This document shows positions 47,101-56,900 of a DNA stretch of 64,000 nucleotides, piece by piece. The stretch lies in contig OX359246.1 in the NCBI GenBank assembly GCA_947179485.1, forward strand, positions 11,904,001 through 11,968,000, in the 5' to 3' direction. Every line of letters starts with the position of its first letter. Position 1 is the stretch's first letter. The notes under the pieces were generated by a model, which was not told where the DNA came from, did no database searches, and saw only the letters and a list, made by a program, of their open reading frames with translations. The stretch is from Allacma fusca (taxonomy: Eukaryota; Arthropoda; Collembola; Symphypleona; Sminthuridae). The position numbers and the translations under genes were made by a program.

Positions 47101-50100
47101 CATGGATGGTAATAGCGGTGTTGAAGAAAACTAACTCTCCGTCCAAAATTTCCCTATCAGGATGTGTGAAATCTTCTCCCGTGGTTAGGCTATGAGGGTC
47201 ATCTTGGATTTGTCTTTGGATCTTTGATAAATCCTCCCTTGGGATAATACTTCTTTTGGTCCTGTTATTGTGTGGTTGATATCCTAGTATAATCTTTAAG
47301 CTTGATCCTAGGTGTTCATTGATACCTTTATCGACTGCTCTTTCTAAGGTCTCCACCTTGTTTTTAGTAAAAATACCAGGTAAAGTGTATTGTTGTAGTA
47401 TGTCGAATAACTGGAATAGTTTATGAGGTGAAAGTTTCCATCCGTCACGCATGACTCGTGAAAACATCAAAATTCCACTGGGTGTGTCAACTTCTTGGGG
47501 TTGATTTTCTTTGTGATTTTCTCCTTGTACGTAAATAGCTTTATTCCATAGTTGAGAAATGGATGAGTTTGTTAACCATTCAGCCTGTCTTTTTGCTCTG
47601 ACCGAAATGGTTTTCCGCACGTAGGGTGATGATGTAGTTGTTGTGGTGGTTGTGATTGGAACTTGGATATTAAGGTTATTTTCCAGTTCCATCACACTAG
47701 CTGTGTCAATAGGTAGTGTAATCCACATTGGTCTTCCGTCTTCAAGTTCGTATTTAACCATAATCCAATCATCTGGAATAGCTGCTCTTTGTCCACATGT
47801 TGGCTTCCAGTATTGTAAAACATAACTCATTGTCATGATAGTCCAAGTTAAGGCTATGGCTGCCATGGTGGCACATCCTTTTGCTGTATCGGATTCTTTG
47901 AATCTTTGAATCCAATTGGAAAAGAAAGGTCTCACATTTTCTCCAAAATTGTGAGGTGGCGGCTCACTATCTCTTGTATGAAGCCTGCGGTGTCGTTCCA
48001 TACTGTTGCATGTGAAATCGTCATGTTTCGCGGTCTCATTGAACGATTTCATTAGACGATTAAATCCTTCCCGTCCGTGTAAGTAATTGTTGGTGGTGAC
48101 GGGTCCTGGCAAACGTGTAGTTGGTGTCATTCCTAATCCCATTGTTACTACTCCCATGAGTAACATAAATGTGAAAAAGTTATATCCTATGGCTGGAATC
48201 GGTCCTCCGCGTCCTCCTCCTCCTCTGGGTGGAGAGTGATCATCCCGTGGTGGGCTGGGAGTTATTGGTAACTCTTCCGTATCCATACTTAAGGAAATGT
48301 CATGAGGTGGTGTAGCAAAATCCGATAAAGATGAGGATTCAATTTGTTGGTGTAGTTGAGTTGGTTCCAAGTATTTTTCCAATTCTGTTGCTATCTCGTC
48401 AGTTAAAAGTGGAGTGATAGCTCTCTCCAGTTCGGTTTGGGTTTTAAATACTTGAGTTATGTTGACGTTGCTATTAAGGGTGAGTAGCTCCTTCTCCCCT
48501 GTGGGTGGCTGGACTTCGGTTCCAGTCGCTCCCGTGCGTTGATATGGTCCTTGCGATGGCTCTGGTGTTGTCATTTCCGGGGGTTGGTTTGCTTCCATTG
48601 GCATATCGGGGAATTTCCTTGTGTCGGGGTTAATTCCCAGTAGAGTACATACGGCTGGAAAATTATGTTTAATTCTCCATGCTCTCCAATCAATACGTAT
48701 CTTATGCAATTGTTCTTGTGCATAGTCTCGCATTTCCTTAAAAATGGCTGGGTCCTTTCCATTGTGGGTTGCAAATAAAATAGATAAACTGTCTCGTTGT
48801 AGGTTGCGAACAATTTCGTCGTAGTGAGATTGTCGCTTTGAATCCAAATCCAAAATATGGATTGCTCGTTGTAATGGGTCTAGTGTTGGTAGAATAGTTT
48901 CCATTTCTGCCTCGGTCTTAGGTCCCTCGGCTTTCTTTCTAACTAATTTTTCGGTCTTTATGCGCTTTTTCATGTGGTGCTCGCATTCACCATTCTTAGG
49001 TTGAGGATCTGTCAAATTCATGGGGATATGTCGGGTCCTTTTGCATTTGGCATGAGTACATTTGATGTAGCTAATCTGCTTCACGATCTCAACTTCTGCT
49101 TCTGAGCTGACTGTTGATGTATCTGTAGTGGACCCTGGGCTTTGTGTATTTGATTGTTGAGGTGACTCATTTTCGATGATCATGACTTCTGGTGAAACTG
49201 GCTGATGTACTATCGCCTGAGGTGGTTGTGATTCTTTCCGATTTCCCGGAGTTGTTAATATGATATCCAGAGAAGTAGCCTTTTTTCCTTTGGCATCTTC
49301 TATCTGTACAACATTAACTTCCATGGCTGGCTGTATTGGCGTTTGGGGTGTGGATTGTATAGTTGGCTCCACTCGTGCTGTGTTGGGTCCTATAGTGCTA
49401 TGCTTTGTTGGAGTGGTTGGTGTAGATGTGAAAGGTTGTTCGCCTCGCCTCTGTTGTTCAGCCTTGGCCTCTCTTTGTGGTAGGGGTTTTTCGTCCCCAT
49501 GGTTGGAGTCCTTAGGGCTGCACGGCCTCTCGTTTCGTGGAGGTGTGGTGGGCCTCTTTAGGATTTTTTGGGTGTGAAAAGTTACCGTGTTGTAGCTGGC
49601 CTTGGCTGTGTCAATGGGTGGAGTAAGTATGGATTGTCTTTCCGTACTTCTACTCCTGACAGGTGAATTTCGGCTGCGTCGTCTATCCTCCTCGTTTGAC
49701 CTATGGCCAGTGCGTTCATAATGTCTTGCAGGTGACCTTCGTCTTTGATAATAGTAAGTGTCTCTATGTCTCCTGCTACTTGTGACAGTTTCTGTTCTGG
49801 GTGGCGTACTTTCTCTCGATCTCATCCTTTTGGGTGTATGGGATGAAATTTCTTCCGTTTTTCTAGATCGTTCCTCTTTGGAATTTTGGCGGTCTCTGGA
49901 ACTGTATCTAGAACTGCCAGGTTCTCGATCTTCATGACGATTATCTTTCCTCGTCTCTCTCCGTGCTCCTCTTCCTACTGCCACAGGCTGTACAAACTTG
50001 AAATCTGGTTCTTTGTCAGGTTTGTCAGATGTGACAGTGGCTGGTAATTTGGCTGGTTTGTCTTCCGGTCCCCAGTCACTTACTCCATGTAATCGTTTCT

Positions 50101-50776
50101 TCGTAAGTTTACATGCTGGGTCGGCTGTAAAAATTCTTTTGGCTGAGTTCACTGTGTACGGTTGTCTTTCGTCATCCAATTCTGGTGACGTGGCCCATGG
50201 AGTCCTCAAAAAATCGGTACAGGGTGGCATAATTGTTGACACTTCCCTTTCTCCTTTGAAGGGAACAATTTTCCATGGGTCTTCAGGTTGACGGTTTCTA
50301 TTACTGGCTGGTATTGCCACTTCATTTATCTTTGTGGGCTCAAAAGGTTGGTCTTTGAATAGAAATACCATATCATCCGGGACTCTCTTTCCTTCCCGAA
50401 TTTCTTTCTCCTCTTCCGCAAAATTTACGGAGCCGCAATAGTAAGGGTCTCTTTTCAACACTCTATAGTCGTAGTTAGAAATGGCACCAGTTTTCTGTAG
50501 TGCTCCAATGAAAAATGAATGACAGATGACTTCATTCTTTTGTTCTGTTCTGATGATGATTCTATTTCCAATTCTTCCATCTAGGTTGGTTACTGCCTCC
50601 AAACGATGGGTGTCCATGTTGGGAATAAGTTTTGATGTTGGTTGTGGAATCTCTGTAGTACTTACGTACTGTTTCCAGTATAATGGTCGTCTTGAGTCGT
50701 CATCCTCCTCTGAGGAATTATGTGACTCATTCCTTGCTGTTTGATATGTAGATGATTGCTGATCGTTTGGATCCAT
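44174..50776 (-). CDS. Element ORF3: giant membrane-spanning polyprotein (2,200 aa)
   Basis: It has an ATG start and an uninterrupted frame. Regions by approximate residue: 1-230 mixed, partly globular; 260-400 Arg/Ser-rich (SR-like); 400-560 disordered; 573-600 a Cys/His cluster (CTHAKC ... CEHH); 640-720 helical. A membrane helix lies at 863-880, another at 967-987 and a third near 1340-1358. Furin-like basic sites RAKRQ, RTKRS and RRKRE fall near 1060, 1172 and 1288, with N-glycosylation sequons nearby. At 1660-1677 CRVC...CQHC could bind zinc. The last 500 residues are charged and appear folded. The 860-1360 part resembles an envelope cassette in layout only; no family is recognised. The start overlaps the 83-aa GPY/F ORF by 50 bp and is in the same frame as pol. 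Confidence 0.75.
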   Translation of the reverse strand: MDPNDQQSSTYQTARNESHNSSEEDDDSRRPLYWKQYVSTTEIPQPTSKLIPNMDTHRLEAVTNLDGRIGNRIIIRTEQKNEVICHSFFIGALQKTGAISNYDYRVLKRDPYYCGSVNFAEEEKEIREGKRVPDDMVFLFKDQPFEPTKINEVAIPASNRNRQPEDPWKIVPFKGEREVSTIMPPCTDFLRTPWATSPELDDERQPYTVNSAKRIFTADPACKLTKKRLHGVSDWGPEDKPAKLPATVTSDKPDKEPDFKFVQPVAVGRGARRETRKDNRHEDREPGSSRYSSRDRQNSKEERSRKTEEISSHTPKRMRSRESTPPRTETVTSSRRHRDTYYYQRRRSPARHYERTGHRSNEEDRRRSRNSPVRSRSTERQSILTPPIDTAKASYNTVTFHTQKILKRPTTPPRNERPCSPKDSNHGDEKPLPQREAKAEQQRRGEQPFTSTPTTPTKHSTIGPNTARVEPTIQSTPQTPIQPAMEVNVVQIEDAKGKKATSLDIILTTPGNRKESQPPQAIVHQPVSPEVMIIENESPQQSNTQSPGSTTDTSTVSSEAEVEIVKQISYIKCTHAKCKRTRHIPMNLTDPQPKNGECEHHMKKRIKTEKLVRKKAEGPKTEAEMETILPTLDPLQRAIHILDLDSKRQSHYDEIVRNLQRDSLSILFATHNGKDPAIFKEMRDYAQEQLHKIRIDWRAWRIKHNFPAVCTLLGINPDTRKFPDMPMEANQPPEMTTPEPSQGPYQRTGATGTEVQPPTGEKELLTLNSNVNITQVFKTQTELERAITPLLTDEIATELEKYLEPTQLHQQIESSSLSDFATPPHDISLSMDTEELPITPSPPRDDHSPPRGGGGRGGPIPAIGYNFFTFMLLMGVVTMGLGMTPTTRLPGPVTTNNYLHGREGFNRLMKSFNETAKHDDFTCNSMERHRRLHTRDSEPPPHNFGENVRPFFSNWIQRFKESDTAKGCATMAAIALTWTIMTMSYVLQYWKPTCGQRAAIPDDWIMVKYELEDGRPMWITLPIDTASVMELENNLNIQVPITTTTTTTSSPYVRKTISVRAKRQAEWLTNSSISQLWNKAIYVQGENHKENQPQEVDTPSGILMFSRVMRDGWKLSPHKLFQLFDILQQYTLPGIFTKNKVETLERAVDKGINEHLGSSLKIILGYQPHNNRTKRSIIPREDLSKIQRQIQDDPHSLTTGEDFTHPDREILDGELVFFNTAITIHEANMTVAILLPMIYKGVNHIETDTFNKWETDAQVTAFNQRRLFRRTTIVEGNELPRGEEETHLRRKREAFLGPDNSWTPIEYNHKFIRKQLELLRAMEKESGESSAAPRNTGILQGLTRFIFRTLLYIGTAFAIDETKNPQGILKETPPNTDVEATPEERELNTPTPSAPPEEERPSSPALTQVNQPKPKKEKAKARKKARRPSFINLDCPSLDVMKKGEEMFGFLARVNREAGWDPPLTPEMLCGNPTECTSGTLPDEEKEQSESEIEEEQLRKDIEKAMKASEEEREVREQERLVELQRDTIRRFQRGYDFDTRPNSRNATPPEERDLTITRIDISHPQYIRSGSELIVLHRPDSVTQATIFQNVESPFAIGRAERSAQNERGLSPEQRRQCFRDRSPAEGAQRHLRNMMRDHSPDWRNESRPYWTERPQCRVCKGHGVLPMMDRCQHCQDIPSRDPRQFPCIRKPDNDGMRANSLFQWTHRMHMETIEARIARKKVKENKHPKFKLEQLQEMLKQAQNLPQRETFSYEENMFEADTETRQETIRERRMLIQEAMDHPTEFQAVAPAERDLAIIYRQARRRISFTDSRMETLATDLTIHPGEMIAQLWDTLYRSLKANEGTTIPEQLLCREHHGTFQGLTGTEVRRLLIHIWNDIGLEPSWGEQALWMESFIHRGAPITGRPETGLQMLADLPADQLSFGEFQLMAQRLIILYKQRAAIEKWKEWTGESIRSEGESSPIAEILDEIEQWEEWIFDLYSATIKIYPATLHVENPEGILFSIRKPQHKLFIEHLNELNIIYCWRQERFSRLTRAVEALHQSRTTPARVRDMQVDYIPGTTQLSLVRQTIRLNLAETWSSIVIEVPANPDDILSTLFNLKRLPQSEIIIRDPENQLLEGRRETDPITPTQFYVSQLALSNDEEFNRFVEEMNLKRKYNIKSGLGTSEPRLIIISFRKLPQKKGDTSSLTKDPPVRQ

Positions 50777-50978
50777 CTAGACGGGTGACTTTGAAGATCT
50801 TGTCGGCAAAAACTTGGTCAATAAAAAATGGTCCAATATGCTTAACTCTTTTCCTTCTGGAACCGTCGTAATAACGAGTTGTTGAAAGTCTGATTACTTC
50901 TCCCACTGAATATTTCCGTGGCTGAAATTGATATGGATCTGAACACTTCAAAATATGGTGCAGATAATAGAAGTTCAT
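50727..50978 (-). CDS. Element small ORF: detached GPY/F (SH3-like) module, 83 aa
   Basis: The ATG at 50978-50976 overlaps the pol TGA (50977-50975) as AUGA, and its stop lies 50 bp inside ORF3, so it bridges the two giant frames. Residues 24-81 (SVGEVIRLSTTRYYDG ... HIGPFFIDQVF ... YISNSK) align along their whole length with the integrase C-terminal module in Pol (KIGDSVRVFTPTRVIG ... YRGPFKVIEVL ... VERLK), including the GPF core. GPY/F domains bind DNA or multimerise integrase in Ty3/Gypsy elements. A free second copy is unusual: it might assist integration, or be a remnant of a pol duplication. The overlap suggests translation by termination-reinitiation. Confidence 0.75.
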   Translation of the reverse strand: MNFYYLHHILKCSDPYQFQPRKYSVGEVIRLSTTRYYDGSRRKRVKHIGPFFIDQVFADKIFKVTRLDGSKRSAIIYISNSKE

Positions 50979-53900
50979 ACCTCGGTTTCAAAACCAAATC
51001 TTTGAGGTGACTTCCTCCGGCGGGTGGGGTATCTATTCTGAGTTACTTTCTCTTTTTCACAATTACTCTCGTCGACGGTATCTGAGAGTACTGTGCGATG
51101 TGAAGAATTGGTTTGTATTGTAGAGCTTCCTGAAGTAGTATCTTTGTCCTCTCCTGAGCTATTTCCGACGTTATCAGTAACTGTTGAATTTGGATGTCCA
51201 ATATTCGTTGGAAAGTTGTTATTTCCTCCTTGATTTGTTTGATTCGTTCCCTGGCCAACTTTTGTTGAGCTATTTTTGACATTAGGTTCCTCTTCTGTAG
51301 AGCTTTCTACTTCTTTTCTTGCTTCTTGCTCTGGAGTTCTAGTATTCTCAATTTCAACACTCTCTGATTGTGTTGGGCTTGTCTCAGTTTCTCTGCTGTC
51401 TCCTCCAACTGTTTTTTGAGTTGAGCTTGGGTCGCCTCCGCCTCTTTTATCTCTGGCGTTGTGACTTCTGGAGATGTTGGGGGTGATGTGTGACTTGATT
51501 TGTCTGACATTCAACGTTTGCTCTGCTCCTTCCGGCGTTGAAAAGCTCTGTTCTCCTCCGCTATCTCCTCCTGGAGGGCCAATAATTCGTGTCTCAAATT
51601 CTCTATCTCTGTCCGAATTCTTGGCAAGGCTCTCCTCACCACTTCGGCTTGTGCAAAAAGTCTCACGTTCTCCGTTGTCACTCTGGCTATCTGTGCTCTC
51701 AATTCGGCCTCCGAATGATTGGGTAGTTGTGGCGGGTTGGCGTGTGGCGGTGTCATAAGTATTTTTCAGCGATTGTTTCTCAGTGTTTGCAGGTCCGATC
51801 GTAACTTTTGGGCCTGCTGGCGAAGATCTTGAAGCTGTCTCTGGAGTTCTACCTGTTGCCTTTCTGCGTTCTCTAGTGCTCTCCTCAACTCTATGTTTAG
51901 AGCTCTCGCCTGTTGTGACTCTTGTACTAGAGGGTTGTAATATGGGGGGTTGTTTCTCTGCATCTAATTGTCTTTGGTCACTGCAAGTACGAGCATATCT
52001 TTGATACTTGCTAGTGCCCACTTGATGTCCGTTAGCTCGCTCTCGAGAAGTTGATTGATTTGCTGTTGGAGTAAAAGTGCCTGTTGCAGGTGTTTGATCT
52101 GTTTGCGAAGGTGATGAATCGCTGGAAATTGGTCCTCGGGGTAAAGGCTGTGCTCCGGCATTAGTACAAATAGGATCTTTTTGTACTGTATGCTGTTCGT
52201 GTTCCTCACTTTCTAATGGTTCTTTGAAAGTGAGTCTCTTTCGCTTAGGCTGAGCTGAACTCTCAGGTTGAGTAGTAGTCTTTAAAATTGATTTTAGCAC
52301 AAAGTCACTTTGCTCTTTTTCCACCAAGTTCCAATTTCTTTTTGTTACAATCTCCACTAAATCTGAATCCAGATCGTATCTGAACTCTTCTTCCAAGTCC
52401 TCACGGCGTGTGCAGGGCTTGAGTCGCTCTACGTGTACCTTTTGTGTTTTCTTTGGATTTTTGTAATCCTGAATAATGTAGTTGTCCTTTGATAAAACTT
52501 CAATAACTTTAAATGGACCTCTGTATGGGTGTAGGAATCGCTCTGATTTTCCGATCACTCTGGTTGGTGTGAAGACTCGTACTGAATCTCCAATCTTAAA
52601 TTGTACTTGTCTTCTCTTCCGATCGTACCAATCTTTACTATACTGTTGTCTTTGTGTAATCTTCTTTATTGCTTGTTGGAGCCGGGCTTTTGCTTCGTCG
52701 GCTGTTATTAAGTCGTAGTTGACCGTTTCACAAGACATAATCATATCCATGTCATCAATATGTTCCCTCCTAAACATCATAAAGAATGGGGTCTCTCCCG
52801 TCACATCATGTCTTGATGTGTTATAGGCGTGAATGAGATAAGGCAGGCACATGCACCAAATACTTTGTTCTTGTTGTGCATAGTGGCTAAGCATTGTACT
52901 TATGGTCTGAACCATTCTCTCAATTTGTCCCACGCTATTATGCCTCATTGCAGTTGCTGTCGTATGATTAATCTTCAGTTTTCTTAAAAGTTGCTTTGTC
53001 ACTTCCGCTCGAAATTCTGATCCAGCGTCGCTCATCAGATTTTTGAAAAGTCCAAATTTTAAAACTACATGATGAAGTAAAAAATTTGCTATCCTCTCAG
53101 CGGTTTTATCTGGAATAGGCTGAGCAATTACGTATTTAGAAACGTAGTCTTGGGCTATAATGATGTACTTGTGTCCATTTACACTTGTATGTATAGGGCC
53201 TATAAGGTCTATACAAAGTGCATCGCCTACATTTTCTACTCGTATAGGGTGTAAGAGTCCGGCGGGCTTTTGCCTTGGGATCTTTGCTGCTTGGCAGCTT
53301 TCGCATGACATTACATATTTAGCCACTGAAACTTGGATCTTTTTCCAGTGGTACTTTCGACATAGTCTATGAAGCGTTTTCTGAAATCCGAGATGGCCTC
53401 CACATAATAATCCGTCGTGGGCCTTAGTTAATAAAAAATTTCTCAAAACTCTAGGCACTATGAGTTTTGGTCCATCTTTATGTTGGACATATAAAATGCC
53501 ATGGTCATCATAAAAATACTTCTCGTATTTTTGTTTGTCTCTCCACTTGAGTGAGTTCAAATGGGTCATCATGTCCTTTATGTGAATACAGTCTGGGTCT
53601 TTGTTTTGCATTTCTTCCAAATTATGCTCTTTTAATGGCAGTACTTGTGGTTCTTCCTCCAATGTTATGGCTAGGTCCTGAAATTTTTCCCCTTCTCCTT
53701 GGCACCCCTGCAGTGCGAAGGCTCCTATATAAAACTTCGGTTCATTTTCAGGTTCTAATTCTGGGTGCCGCTCCTCATAAAACTGGGGTTGCGGTATATT
53801 TGTAGGAAGTATTCTTGGATTGTCCTTTGGAGGGTTTATTGTTTCAACTCTCCATTTTTCTCCATTTGTAAACTTCAACTCTCCTGAGTCTAAACTTTGT

Positions 53901-56900
53901 TGTAATTGTTCAATATTTTCATCTAGTAATTTCCATTCTTGCTCTGATTCTTGAGGATTCACGTACAATTGGGTACCGGGGGTATTTATTTCTTCCTCCG
54001 TAACCAATGGCACGGCATTTCTTTGAATCTTATTCAACCAGATCTGTATATCTTCGTAAATCTTCTTGATTTTCTTCTCGTTCGAGTCTTCCAAATCCTC
54101 TGTATTCTCTGAGTTGCTGTGACCTGGCCGTGGTCCTACAGAGGTTGTTTGTATTCCTCGTGGTTCTCGGCCAGTGCATAACATCTTGTGGAAATTCTCC
54201 TCGTTGGATTTTTCATCTCTATCCTGAAGATTGTTTGAAGATTCGGGCTGCTCCTCAACTGGGTTGTCATCATTTTCTTTCCTTAATTTGCTGGGAGTAA
54301 TGTGCTCCACTGTGAAGATTCGGTCTTTCTTCGCCGTGGATGTACATAACTCCTCGTGAATTAGTTTGTCAACTGTTGTCTCCGCTATTTTTCCACTGCC
54401 GGGTACGGCGAGCGTTGGCTTGGACTCTGTAATTTCAGCGTCCGCGAGCGCTCCCGCATCTGTTGGTTCTGGGCTATCTTCCGGCTTCTCATCTGCATCC
54501 TGGAATTGGTCCATATAGCTTGGTTCTTTATTGGATTTGGCGGTTACGGTGGGCTGGGCTGTTGAAAATGTTTCTTCATTTTCCAGAACGGCCCACGTAT
54601 CCGCTGGATTTTTATCCTCTTCATCTGAAGATACTTCCGAAGGATCTTTGAAGTATTCCAGATTAATTTCCTTTGTGAATGACTGATCTTTTGCCATGAA
54701 CTCGCGATTTGAACCCAGAGAATGTGTCTTCTCTGCGTCTTTTCCCGTGTCATGGCTGGGGCATTCTGAATCATCATTTGAACCTTTGAATACTTGTTCT
54801 GGAGATTCTCCTATGTGTGAGTTATGGTAATCAATTTCCCTCATGATATTAATATTCTGCTCGTAAATGTATTCATTTGAGTAAACCCATTTTGATGTGT
54901 TGTCTTGTCCGTTTTCTATTTCTGTAGCGAAGGTGCAAACTGTAACCATAGTATCCACGGATAGTGACCATTTAGTGCACATATCTGTCCCAAGTGTATT
55001 TTGTTTCACTAGGTCTCGTATGTACATTTCATGGTCGGTCCATTTAGTTTCTTCACCTGGTGCTGGTTGATGTATCAGAAGTTCCACTCGTTTTACTGGC
55101 TTATCCCAATCTTTACTAGGACTTGCATCCTCTGCTTGATTAGGAGAGTACTGTAGTTGTGAATCCAACCCCAGCACTTCCCTAGTCTGCTCAGAGATTT
55201 GCATACTTGCTGCTACCGCTGGTCCTCTTTTCAAAAGAATTTTCCGATCACTTACTGGATCTGGTTCGTATTCTATTACGAGGTCTTCCTCATCTTCCTT
55301 GTCTTCCTCTGTGTGTGGTAGAGGCGCTCTGGAAAGAAAATCTGCATCAAGATGAGTCTTTCCAGTTCTGTAAGTAATGACATAGTCAAATTCCTGTAAT
55401 TTAAGGATAAATCTGCTGATTCTGTGGTTTGGTGACTTCTGTATGTCCAAGTATTTAAGTGCTAAATGATCACTTCTGATGTGGAATTTCCGTAGATACA
55501 GGTATTGTCGGAATTTTCTAACTGCAAAAACTACTGCTGTTAATTCGAGTTCTGTAGCAGAGTATCGTTTTTCTGAAGGCAATAAGGTTCTGCTTGCATA
55601 GGCAATTGGATGCTCTCCATCTTCATCTTGGAGTACACAGCATCCTAATCCTTCTAATGATGCATCTGTATGTAAGATACAATTTAGTATTGGGTTGAAG
55701 TGCTTTAATACGGGTGCAGTTGTAAGCTTTTCTTTAAGGATCTCAAAAGCTTCTGTTGCTTCATCTGTCCAATGGAATGCGTGAATTCTTTTCTTCCCTT
55801 CTGACTTGCCTTTACTTCCTATCCAAGATTGTGATATTGGGTTGGCTATTTTTGCAAAATCCTTTATGTATCGTCTATAAAAACTACAAATTCCGTAAAA
55901 TCTTCTGGCTTCAGTCTCTGACTTTGGAATCTTGACCTTCTTAATTGTTTCTATCTTGCCTGGGTCTGGGCAAGTACCTTCTCGTGAAACTTTAAATCCT
56001 AAGACAATAATTTCATAGTAACCAAATTTACATTTTGAAGGCTTAAACTTGAAGTTTTTGTTGCTAGCTCTGAGAAGCAATTCTTCCAATGATGCCAATT
56101 TGTCTTCCATGTTGATTCCATATGACACAACATCGTCTAGGTAAACCATGGCTCCTCGGAATTTTAAAGAACCTATCATCTGGTCTGCTGCACGTTGAAA
56201 CGCTGAAGGTGCTATCTTTGCTCCCATTGGAAGTCTTAAAAAGCAGTAAAGTCCATCTTGGGTAATAAATGAAGTTTTCACTTGATCATCTTCGTGAATT
56301 AATAACTGAAAGAATCCTGATTCCATGTCCAAGGTGTCGAAGATGGCTGATTTGTTGAACTGCATCAGTATGTCATCAATTCTGGCTATAGGATAAACTT
56401 GATCTGTAATTGTTTTGTTCAGTGCTCTGTAGTCTACGACTGATCGGAAAGTTCCGTCCTTCTTTTTGATGAGAAATAGCGGACTGCTATATGGTCCATT
56501 TACTTCCTTGATGATATTGGCATCTAACATCTTTTGGATTTCCTCTCTCACCTTTTCGCGTTCTACTGGCGAGCAAGGAAATGGTTTACATTGTACTGGT
56601 GGGTTGTTTCCAGTGTGGATTCTGACGGGTTCTACCCATGCTGGTTCTTTCAAGTCGGCTTTGCTGAAAGCAAAACATTCCGGGTATCTTGCAAGTAATG
56701 CTCGGTATTGAGCTTTTGCCTGTTCTGGTAATTCCGGGTTGATGTCAAAACAATCCAATTGTTCCTGTGTTAATCTCAAACTTGTGTCTCGGAGATTTTC
56801 TCTTTTTATTTTTAGAATTTTGAAGTCTTCCTCCGCATATCCAACTGCCGTCCTTCCATACATAGTCTGGGCTCCTGCTGACGGGTTGAATACATATGCA

